Of a DNA stretch of 64,000 nt, positions 39,698 to 47,194 are shown in pieces. The DNA lies in NCBI RefSeq assembly GCF_000299875.1, contig NZ_AMRK01000004.1, positions 62,001 through 126,000 of the forward strand. The letters run 5' to 3'. Below the pieces are notes generated by a model, which saw only the letters and a list, made by a program, of their open reading frames with translations, searched no databases and had not been told where the DNA came from. This DNA comes from Celeribacter baekdonensis B30. GTDB lineage: Bacteria > Pseudomonadota > Alphaproteobacteria > Rhodobacterales > Rhodobacteraceae. Position numbers and translations under genes: made by a program. Positions within the stretch are counted from its first letter, which is position 1. Every line of letters begins with the position of its first letter.

Positions 39698-41215
39698 TTA
39701 CACCGAAATATTTCCACGCCAAGAGCGCAGCGGTCCAAGGCGGGCGGATTTTTTCGACATATGCCGATCCATCCGACCCAAAACCCGCGACAAAAACCGG
39801 ATGGTGTCACAGACATACGGTCCCTTGTTGAGCATCACACAATCGGCGCGTTGGGCCATGGCGGCGTCAGTGGTTTCAGCACGGGTGGCGAGGCCTTCTT
39901 TCATCAGGCCCTCAAGCACCTGCGTGGCCCAGACCACGGGCGTATGCGCCGCTTCACAGAGCCAGAGGATTTCCTCCTGCATCTCCGACATGCGCTCCAA
40001 CCCGATCTCCACCGCCAAATCGCCGCGCGCGATCATCACGGCGGTCTCACACAAGGCACCCGATTGCACGATCAAACGGGGCAGGTTGCGAATGGCTTGG
40101 CTGGTCTCGATTTTCAACACGACACCGGGGCGGTGGCCACCTTCGGGCAGGCGTTTATCGACTTCGGCGATCAAAAGTCGGATGTCTTCGGGCGTCTGCA
40201 CAAAGGAATAGCCGATCAGATCGGCGCGCCCGACGACAAAATCAAGCGCCCTGCGGTCATCTTCCGTGAGAGCCGGGATGTCGATCTCAACCGCCGGCAG
40301 GTTAAAGCCTTTCTCGGCTTTGAGTTTGACGCCTTCAGGCCCGGCGCGGGTGACTTTCAATTTCGCGCCTTTTGACGTGATTTCAACCACTTCCGCGCCG
40401 ATCTTTCCGTCATCAATGAACACGGCCATGCCGGGGGTCAGCCGGTCGATCAGGTCTGGGTGGCTCAGCGAGAGGGCGGCGTGTTTGGCTTTGGCTTTCG
40501 GAGGTTCGCGCAGAATATCAAGCCGATCACCGACACACACCCGCGCTTTGTTGGGACCGGCGACAGCGCTGGTGCGCAGTTTCGGCCCGGCCAAATCCAT
40601 CAGGATCGGGACATAACGCCCGATCTCAACGCCCGCGGCGCGGATGTTGGTGATCATCGCGTCCCAGACTTCGGGGCCGTCGTGGGCGCAATTGATCCGC
40701 ATCGCGTCCGCCCCCGCCCGGACCATGTTACGGGTCAGACTGGGATCAGAGGCGGCCTCGGTCGGGACCGTCACCAAGATGCGCGAACGCGGCGCACCGG
40801 AGGCCCCGGTGCCAAAGGCGGTGTCGCGGCGCGCGGCGAGCCGGGCGGGGCCACGGGTCAGGCGTGAGGGATCGGGAAAGGCGGCGGGCACGCCGGTCAG
40901 GCCACTGAGCGCGGCCTCGACCGCATCAAGAGAGGCGCGCACATGCGGTTCGCAGCGGCCCAGGGTCGACAGGCCCAAAGCGGCCAAATCCGGCTGCACG
41001 GCGGACAGATCGGTGTGGCGGAAGGCCAGATAGGTCGCGAGGTTTTGCGCCGAGGGGCGAAAGGCTTCGCGCATATCGAGATCGGCCCAATCGCTCCAGA
41101 TCGTGTCTGTCTCTGTGGCGATGTGATCGCGCAGGGCGCGGAACCGCGTCAAAAGATCGGCCGGATTGGGCGCGAGCGGGCAGGAGGGGGGCGAGATGGA
41201 AGAAGCGGCGGACAT
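39698..41215 (-). CDS. Pyruvate kinase-like protein without C-terminal domain
   Basis: A 505-residue protein whose residues about 140-490 match the pyruvate kinase barrel: RILVTVPTEAASDPSLTRNM at the place of the usual TIGPA strand, ILMDLAGPKLRT for DLKGPKIRT, VVLKIETSQAIRNL for the KIE metal site, and MIARGDLAVEIG for ARGDLGVE. The allosteric C-terminal domain is missing; the barrel is followed only by a short basic tail. A 130-residue N-terminal part, absent from normal enzymes, takes its place in length. The core catalytic residues remain, so activity is possible, but regulation would differ. A true pyruvate kinase may be elsewhere. Confidence 0.8.
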   Translation of the reverse strand: MSAASSISPPSCPLAPNPADLLTRFRALRDHIATETDTIWSDWADLDMREAFRPSAQNLATYLAFRHTDLSAVQPDLAALGLSTLGRCEPHVRASLDAVEAALSGLTGVPAAFPDPSRLTRGPARLAARRDTAFGTGASGAPRSRILVTVPTEAASDPSLTRNMVRAGADAMRINCAHDGPEVWDAMITNIRAAGVEIGRYVPILMDLAGPKLRTSAVAGPNKARVCVGDRLDILREPPKAKAKHAALSLSHPDLIDRLTPGMAVFIDDGKIGAEVVEITSKGAKLKVTRAGPEGVKLKAEKGFNLPAVEIDIPALTEDDRRALDFVVGRADLIGYSFVQTPEDIRLLIAEVDKRLPEGGHRPGVVLKIETSQAIRNLPRLIVQSGALCETAVMIARGDLAVEIGLERMSEMQEEILWLCEAAHTPVVWATQVLEGLMKEGLATRAETTDAAMAQRADCVMLNKGPYVCDTIRFLSRVLGRMDRHMSKKSARLGPLRSWRGNISV

Positions 41216-41353
41216 GGGGCACCTATCTGTGACAGTTGCGGCCAGTGTTCGCCGGTCTTGGTAACGGCGCTATGGCAGAGATCAAAGAATGGCCTGTTTT
41301 GGAAAAGAAACACCGCCTGAGTGCCGAGGCAGGGGCGGTGTGGCGAGCTGAGA

Positions 41354-42751
41354 TCAGGCTTTGCTGCGGCTTTTGCGGGCGGGCGTGGGGCGGACCCGTT
41401 TTTCGATCATGTCATAAAGCACTCCAGCCAAGTTTTTGCCGGTGGTGGTCTCCGCGCCTTCAAAGCCCGGCGAGGAATTGACCTCCAACACTTTCGGCCC
41501 ATCTTCGGCGCGCAACAGATCGACGCCCGCCATACGAAGGCCAAAGGCCTTGGCGGATTTCAAGGCGACGTCGCGTTCGGCTTTGCTGATGCGCACGGTC
41601 GAGGCGGTGCCGCCCAAATGCAGGTTGGAACGGAAATCGCCGCCCGAAGACGAGCGTTTGATCGAGGCCACGACTTTGCCGTCGATGACGACACAGCGGA
41701 TGTCTTCGCCCGCCGCCTCTTTGACGAAATGCTGGACCAAAAAGTTGGCTTTGAGGCCGCGAAAGGCGGAAATCACCGATTGTGCCGCCTTTTTGGTTTC
41801 GGCCAGGACCACGCCGCGGCCTTGGGTGCTTTCCAACAGTTTGACAATGAGCGGCGCTTGGCCCGCCAAGGCGATCAGATTGTCGGTGTCTTTGGGCGAG
41901 GAGGCGAAAGCGGTGGTCGGCATCCCGATCTGGTGGCGTGAGAGGACCTGATGGGCCTGAAGTTTGTCGCGCGATTTGGATATGCCTTCGGAGCCATTGA
42001 CGCAAAACGTACCGATGGTTTCGAATTGCCGGATCACGGCGGTGCCATAAGAGGTGATAGAGGCGCCGATGCGTGGAATCACCGCGTCATAGCGCGGCAG
42101 GCGTTCACCATCGTAATAAATCTCCGGTGCCATGGCATTGATCACCATGTAACAGCGCGCGGTGTCGATGACCTCAACCACATGGCCGCGTCTTTCGCCC
42201 TCATCGACCAGGCGCTGGGTCGAGTAATTGTCGGGTTCGCGTGACAGGACCGCAATGCGCAGCGCGCGCGACGGCAAGGTGTCGCGGATCGCGGTGGTGA
42301 AATAGGCGCTGTCGTCCAAAACCGGTTGGCAAAAGCTCTCGGTCGGTTGAACGATCATATCTTCAGAAATCGCCTGACGGCCCAACAGCATCCGGTAAGC
42401 CATATTGGTGCGGTTGGTCAGGGTGATTTCAATCGGCCAGCGGCGATCACCCATCTGGATTTCGGATGAGATGACATAGCGCAGCTCGGTTTCGCCATTG
42501 GACGAGGTGACTTCGCGGCGATCCACCACATCGGCGGAACAAGAGATCACGATGTCCTCGCGCGCCGGGATGGGGTGGATGTTAAAGCGCACTTTCGGCG
42601 CATCGGCTTTGCCAAAGGGTTCGATGTCAAAGGCATGCAGCGCCGAGGTGCGCGCGCCCGTGTCGACCTTGGCCTTGAGCGCAGGCAAGCCGAGATCCGG
42701 CAGTGCAGCCCATTCTTCCCAGCCCAAAGCGAAAGGAGCTTTATCCATCAT
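41354..42751 (-). CDS. RimB-like retropepsin fused to RimK-like ATP-grasp ligase
   Basis: A 465-residue two-domain protein. Residues about 5-145 form an aspartic-protease-like domain (RimB, once DUF785): ALKAKVDTGARTSALHAFDI holds the catalytic D-T-G, and MLLGRQAISED closes the half-fold. Residues about 165-450 form an ATP-grasp glutamate ligase: SKDKL-type ATP region (GISKSRDKLQAHQVL), LIVKLLESTQGRGVVLAET, and the metal site VLEVNSSPGFEGAE. RimK adds glutamates to ribosomal protein S6 and RimB removes or trims them, so one chain holds both writer and eraser. The substrate here is not proven. Confidence 0.85.
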   Translation of the reverse strand: MMDKAPFALGWEEWAALPDLGLPALKAKVDTGARTSALHAFDIEPFGKADAPKVRFNIHPIPAREDIVISCSADVVDRREVTSSNGETELRYVISSEIQMGDRRWPIEITLTNRTNMAYRMLLGRQAISEDMIVQPTESFCQPVLDDSAYFTTAIRDTLPSRALRIAVLSREPDNYSTQRLVDEGERRGHVVEVIDTARCYMVINAMAPEIYYDGERLPRYDAVIPRIGASITSYGTAVIRQFETIGTFCVNGSEGISKSRDKLQAHQVLSRHQIGMPTTAFASSPKDTDNLIALAGQAPLIVKLLESTQGRGVVLAETKKAAQSVISAFRGLKANFLVQHFVKEAAGEDIRCVVIDGKVVASIKRSSSGGDFRSNLHLGGTASTVRISKAERDVALKSAKAFGLRMAGVDLLRAEDGPKVLEVNSSPGFEGAETTTGKNLAGVLYDMIEKRVRPTPARKSRSKA

Positions 42752-42973
42752 TGTCGTCTTTCATTTACTGGAGAGGTCCCGTCGCGGTCACGTTCAATGC
42801 CCGTGTGCCATGTTACACGCGCCCAATGTCATCCTTCTGTGTGTATGACAAGAGGGTTTGTGAGTTTTGTGACAGCGACGCTGGGGACCGGTGTAAAGAG
42901 AGAAATGCGCGCCCCGATTGGGCCGGAGCGCGCCATCTTTTGAGTTCAGTGCGGCCTTATCAGGCCGGACGCA

Positions 42974-43519
42974 TCAGTGGCCCGTATGATCCGCATGGGC
43001 GGGTGCCACCAGATCCAGCGCCGGGGCGGGGGACGCGGGGCGTGGTGCATCGGCAGAGGCGGGGATGTCGACCCAGGCATTTTCGCCATCGGCGCAATAT
43101 TGCGTGGTGGGGAAATAGATCACCCCCTCCCCAAGGCTGGCATCCAACGTGCCACGAAAGATGAATTCGTCAAAAAAATCGTCGGGCAACGTGCCACCTG
43201 ACCATTCAATTGCCTGCACGCCTTCGGTGACCGGACTGCCATGAACGGTATAGCTATGGGCATAGGCCCCACGTTCTGTGGTCACGGTCCAGCCGGGTTT
43301 GGGCATTGGTTTGACGTTCACAACACCTTCGGGGATGTCAATGCGCACACGTTGGGTGCTTTGCCCGTCGCAGCCATGGGTGATGCGCATCACGCCTTTG
43401 TAGGTCGTGCCCAAGGCAGCGGTTTGGGTTTCGAGGCTCGCATGGGCCATGGCAGCCAGAGGGGCGACAGAGATCAGACATCCGGCCAAAGCCGGTTTCA
43501 GAAAAGAAAATTGGGTCAT
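42974..43519 (-). CDS. YcnI family copper-binding protein (DUF1775)
   Basis: A 181-residue exported protein. The signal peptide ends at AAMA, which leaves histidine as the first mature residue (HASLETQ). In YcnI this N-terminal histidine, with a glutamate and a tryptophan, forms a copper(II) site. The DUF1775 core follows (YKGVMRITHGCDGQSTQRVR near residue 40 and PKPGWTVTTERGAYAHSYT). The tail DHTGH adds histidines. It neighbours a DUF2946 gene, the usual context for copper delivery to oxidases. Confidence 0.87.
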   Translation of the reverse strand: MTQFSFLKPALAGCLISVAPLAAMAHASLETQTAALGTTYKGVMRITHGCDGQSTQRVRIDIPEGVVNVKPMPKPGWTVTTERGAYAHSYTVHGSPVTEGVQAIEWSGGTLPDDFFDEFIFRGTLDASLGEGVIYFPTTQYCADGENAWVDIPASADAPRPASPAPALDLVAPAHADHTGH

Positions 43520-43593
43520 TGTTGTATCCTAAATTCACATAACAGCCCCATCGGCACCGCCTGCGGGGCGGGTCGATGGCGTTTGATCGGCTG

Positions 43594-43977
43594 TTAGGCG
43601 AGGACGGGCGGCGCGCGCGCCGTTTTGACCCGTAAAAGCTGTGGGATCGCGAGGGCGTCTTGGGCAAAAATTCGGGGGGATCTGTGGGGGCTGCCGCTGG
43701 GGGCGCAGAGGCCTTGGGTGTCTGGCACCACCGCCGAAGTGGAGATCACACAGTTCGGGCAGCGGCTGTCAGACCCCGAGCCCGAGCCGCCATAGCCACA
43801 GATGTCGCTGGCGGAAAACCCAAGTTCGGCAAACTGGGCGGCGTTGGTCGCCGGAGCGGGGGCAAGGCCAACCGGACGCGCGCCATGCAGCCCCGACAGG
43901 ACCGCAAAAGCCAGCGCCGCGATCAGCGTGATCAGCGACCTTAAGGTCCTAGTATGGGCGATGGCACGGATCATCAT
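43594..43977 (-). CDS. DUF2946-like secreted protein, copper context
   Basis: A 127-residue protein starting at one of two adjacent ATG codons (43977 or 43974). An N-terminal membrane segment (SLITLIAALAFAVLSGLHG) is followed by a glycine-serine stretch with a C-P-N-C motif (SRCPNCVIS) near residue 80, which may bind copper or form a disulphide. It ends in a basic tail. Small DUF2946 proteins often stand next to YcnI-type genes, as here (75 bases away). No enzyme is predicted. Confidence 0.55.
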   Translation of the reverse strand: MMIRAIAHTRTLRSLITLIAALAFAVLSGLHGARPVGLAPAPATNAAQFAELGFSASDICGYGGSGSGSDSRCPNCVISTSAVVPDTQGLCAPSGSPHRSPRIFAQDALAIPQLLRVKTARAPPVLA

Positions 43978-44231
43978 GGCGGGAACATGGCTCAATGGTT
44001 CGACCCGTTTAACGCTCGGGCGTGATCCGGTCAACAGGCCCCATGTGGCTGAAGAAATGAACATTCCGAGTTGGCGCGCGCGAAAACTGCCGTTTTCTTA
44101 AGCGAGAGAAAAACGCAGGCGAGGCAGGTCGCGCCAGGCACAGGTGACGCTTTTGTTACAGGCGGTGGGGGCGCAGATTTGCGGCAGGGAAAACCAAAAG
44201 TTGAAAAACGACCGAAAAGGGGACCACCATT

Positions 44232-45593
44232 ATGAGCAAAGAGAGTTTCATGCCGCTAGTCTACGGGTTAGAGGACGTGCCGCCTCCGTCAAAGGCCGCT
44301 TTGGCCGCGGTGCAACATGTCTTGGCCTCCATCGTTGGCATCGCCACGCCGTCCCTGATCATCGGCGGCGCTTTGGGATTGGGCGAACAAGTGCCCTACT
44401 TGATTGCGATGGCGTTTTTTGTCTCGGGCGTGGCCACGTTCATCCAATGTAAACGCATCGGCCCGGTGGGATCGGGGCTTTTGTCTTTGCAGGGCACGTC
44501 CTTTGCCTTTCTGGGCGCGGTGTTGGCCGCGGGCTTTGCGGTCAAAAGCCAAGGCGGCACGCCGGATGACATTTTGGCGATGATCTTTGGCCTGTGTCTT
44601 GTCGGCTCTTTAGTGGAAATCATCCTGTCGCAGTTTCTGGACAAGCTCAAACGCATCATCACGCCCACGGTGACCGGGGTTGTGATCACCGTCATCGGGC
44701 TGAGTCTGATCAAATCGGGTTTTACCGATTTCGCCGGGGGCGCGCGGGCGGGCGAAGACCTTGGCAAGCCGCTCTATCTGTTGCTTGGCACTCTGGTGGT
44801 GGCGGTGATTTTGGTGATGACCTTTATCGGCAAACCGACCCTGCGGATTTCGGCCATCATGATTGGCCTCATCGTTGGGACCATCGTGGCGAGTTTCTTT
44901 GGTCTGGTGAATTTTGGCGCGCTGAGTTCGGCCAAACTCTTTGCCCTGCCGATCCCGTTCAAATACGGCATTGATTTCGACATCGGCCTGTTTGTTCCGA
45001 TTGCCTTTCTCTATCTGGTGACGGCGATTGAGACCTCGGGCGATTTGACCGCCAATTCGGTGATCTCCGGTCAGCCGGTGGAAGGCGAGCTTTACATGAA
45101 GCGCATCAAGGGCGGGGTGTTGGGCGATGGCGTCAATTCCGCATTGGCGGCGGTGTTCAACACCTTCCCCAACACCACGTTTTCGCAAAACAACGGTGTG
45201 ATCCAAATGACCGGCGTCGCCTCGCGGCATGTCGGGATGTATATGAGCGGGGTCTTGGTCCTGTTGGGCCTGTTCCCCATCATCGGCACGTTCTTTTTGA
45301 TCATCCCAAAACCGGTTTTGGGGGGAGCCACATTGGTGTTGTTCTCGACCATCGCCGTGGCGGGGATTCGCATCCTGTCCTCGGTCGAGATGACCCTGCG
45401 CCGGGTCTATATCATGGCGGTGTCCTTTGGCTTGGCACTTGGCGTCACCTTGGTGCCCGATGCGACGCAACACCTGCCGAGTTTCCTCAAACAGGTCTTT
45501 GCCGCGCCGATCACGCTGGCGGGGATGTCCGCGATCATCTTGTCTCTGGCCATTCCTGAGGATGCCAAAGCCACGGTTGAAGCGGCGGAGTAA
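44232..45593 (+). CDS. NCS2 family xanthine/uracil permease
   Basis: A 453-residue membrane transporter of the nucleobase:cation symporter-2 family, with about 14 hydrophobic segments. QHVLASIVGIATPSLIIGGA near residue 28 and the N-terminal AAVQH form the usual start. The substrate-binding signature lies in ETSGDLTANSVISGQPVEGE near residue 270, and NTFPNTTFSQNNGVIQMTGV near residue 310 is the classic NCS2 Q/E-N-x-G-x-x-x-x-T-x-V region. It takes up purines or uracil with protons. Start: ATG at 44232 behind AGGGGAC. No purine riboswitch is seen in the 254-base leader. A terminator follows. Confidence 0.9.
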   Translation: MSKESFMPLVYGLEDVPPPSKAALAAVQHVLASIVGIATPSLIIGGALGLGEQVPYLIAMAFFVSGVATFIQCKRIGPVGSGLLSLQGTSFAFLGAVLAAGFAVKSQGGTPDDILAMIFGLCLVGSLVEIILSQFLDKLKRIITPTVTGVVITVIGLSLIKSGFTDFAGGARAGEDLGKPLYLLLGTLVVAVILVMTFIGKPTLRISAIMIGLIVGTIVASFFGLVNFGALSSAKLFALPIPFKYGIDFDIGLFVPIAFLYLVTAIETSGDLTANSVISGQPVEGELYMKRIKGGVLGDGVNSALAAVFNTFPNTTFSQNNGVIQMTGVASRHVGMYMSGVLVLLGLFPIIGTFFLIIPKPVLGGATLVLFSTIAVAGIRILSSVEMTLRRVYIMAVSFGLALGVTLVPDATQHLPSFLKQVFAAPITLAGMSAIILSLAIPEDAKATVEAAE

Positions 45594-45611
45594 CCTCCGC
45601 GGATCGAAGTG

Positions 45612-45652
45612 AACCCGTCCCCCCGCCCGTGTGTGGGTGGGGGCGGTTTTTT
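45612..45652 (+). terminator. Terminator of the purine permease gene
   Basis: CCGTCCCCCCGCCC pairs with GGGTGGGGGCGG around GTGTGT and is followed by T6. Confidence 0.8.
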
Positions 45653-45738
45653 CACGCGCCACATGTCGGGAGAGAGGCTTCTGCGACGCGCAAAGCGAGC
45701 CTCTGGCCCTGACGCGCCTTTGCGGGTAAATCCCCCCT

Positions 45739-46884
45739 ATGACCCAAGATGCTCAAACCCCGCGATTCTCATTTTCCCTCAACGCCACCGATGGGCGCGC
45801 CCGCACCGGGGTGATCTCCACCCCGCGTGGCGACATTCGCACGCCTGCGTTCATGCCCGTGGGCACGGCGGCGACCGTCAAGGCGATGATGCCCGAAAGC
45901 GTGCGCGCCACCGGGGCCGACATCCTGTTGGGCAACACCTATCATTTGATGCTGCGTCCCACCGCCGAACGCATCGCGCGTTTGGGGGGCTTGCACAAAT
46001 TCATGAACTGGGAGCGGCCTATTTTGACCGACTCTGGTGGGTTTCAGGTGATGAGTCTCTCCGATCTGCGCAAGCTGACCGAAAAGGGCGTGACCTTTCG
46101 CTCGCATATTGATGGCTCCAAACATGAGTTGACGCCGGAACGTTCGATGGAAATCCAAAAACTCTTGGGCTCCGACATTGTGATGTGTTTCGACGAATGC
46201 CCGGCGCTGCCCGCCGATCGCGACCGGATCGCGTCCTCCATGCGGCTGTCGATGCGCTGGGCGGAACGGTCTCGTGAGGCCTTTGGCGACCGTCCGGGCC
46301 ATGCGCTGTTTGGCATTCAACAGGGCGGGCTTGAGCGTGATTTTCGCGAAGAAAGCGCCGAGGCGCTCAAGAAAATAGGCTTTGATGGCTATGCGCTGGG
46401 CGGTCTGGCCGTGGGCGAGGGGCAGGAGGCGATGTTCGGTTGCCTCGATTTTGCCCCCGACATGTTGCCCACCGATAAGCCACGCTATTTGATGGGGGTT
46501 GGCAAGCCCGACGACATCGTGGGCGCGGTCAAACGCGGCATCGACATGATGGATTGCGTGCTGCCGTCGCGCTCTGGCCGCACGGGTCAGGCATGGACCC
46601 GGCGTGGGCAGGTGAACATCAAGAACGCGCGCCACGCCGATGATCCGCGGCCCCTGGACGAACACTGCTCCTGCCCGGCCTGTTCCCACTATTCGCGTGC
46701 CTATTTGCACCACGTCTTTCGCGCGCAGGAGATGATTTCCGGGATGCTTTTGACTTGGCACAACCTGCATTATTTTCAGGAAATCATGCAAGACATGCGC
46801 GACGCGATTGCGGGCGGAACATTTGCGGCTTGGGAAGCGGAGTTTCACGCCAAACGCGCGATGGGTGACATTGATCCGCTGTAA
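45739..46884 (+). CDS. tgt: tRNA-guanine transglycosylase
   Basis: A 381-residue enzyme that exchanges guanine for preQ1 at position 34 of Asp, Asn, His and Tyr tRNAs in queuosine synthesis. The catalytic aspartate and its motif are in [17 protein letters not shown] near residue 94, the nucleophile region in [16 protein letters not shown], and the zinc site in [16 protein letters not shown] near residue 310. The N-terminal [20 protein letters not shown] is also typical. It is a single gene. Confidence 0.95.
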   Translation: MTQDAQTPRFSFSLNATDGRARTGVISTPRGDIRTPAFMPVGTAATVKAMMPESVRATGADILLGNTYHLMLRPTAERIARLGGLHKFMNWERPILTDSGGFQVMSLSDLRKLTEKGVTFRSHIDGSKHELTPERSMEIQKLLGSDIVMCFDECPALPADRDRIASSMRLSMRWAERSREAFGDRPGHALFGIQQGGLERDFREESAEALKKIGFDGYALGGLAVGEGQEAMFGCLDFAPDMLPTDKPRYLMGVGKPDDIVGAVKRGIDMMDCVLPSRSGRTGQAWTRRGQVNIKNARHADDPRPLDEHCSCPACSHYSRAYLHHVFRAQEMISGMLLTWHNLHYFQEIMQDMRDAIAGGTFAAWEAEFHAKRAMGDIDPL

Positions 46885-47194
46885 GATATGCGAAAACATC
46901 TGCGCGACCTGCGAATAAGGTGAAAGATAGGGCAAACAGACCTTTCTTTTATTTTCTAATGGCTTTGGACATGAAGTTGATCAAGCCGGGCCGTGTCAGG
47001 CGCCGTGACGCAGACTTCAACGCAAATCCACTCTTGCAGGGCCGCCCGTTGAAAGGCAGACTGCTATGCAACATGCAACCTGTCTTGCTTGAAATCTGCG
47101 GGCGGCCACCCCAGATGTAATCACTAAGACAGGAAAGAGCGCAAAGCTGCTGCAAAGCCGGGGCTTGGCTCTTTTGCCAATAAAAGGAATGAAC
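46885..47194 (+). other. Leader region of lon without a gene
   Basis: These 310 bases hold no supported coding region. A heat-shock sigma-32 promoter lies at 47088-47116, and AAAAGGA at 47182-47188 is the ribosome binding site of lon. TGCAACATGCAACC near 47067-47080 is a short direct repeat. Confidence 0.5.
47088..47116 (+). promoter_or_regulatory. Heat-shock (RpoH) promoter of lon
   Basis: CTTGAAA and CCCCAGAT are separated by 14 bases, close to the sigma-32 consensus CTTGAAA-N(11-16)-CCCCATNT. The start point would be about 70 bases before the lon ATG. Lon is a classic heat-shock protein, which supports the reading. Confidence 0.7.

Noticed and set aside
43978-44231. Purine riboswitch ahead of the NCS2 permease
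   Set aside because: I found no paired three-way junction or conserved loop sequences of the purine or xanthine classes in this leader.
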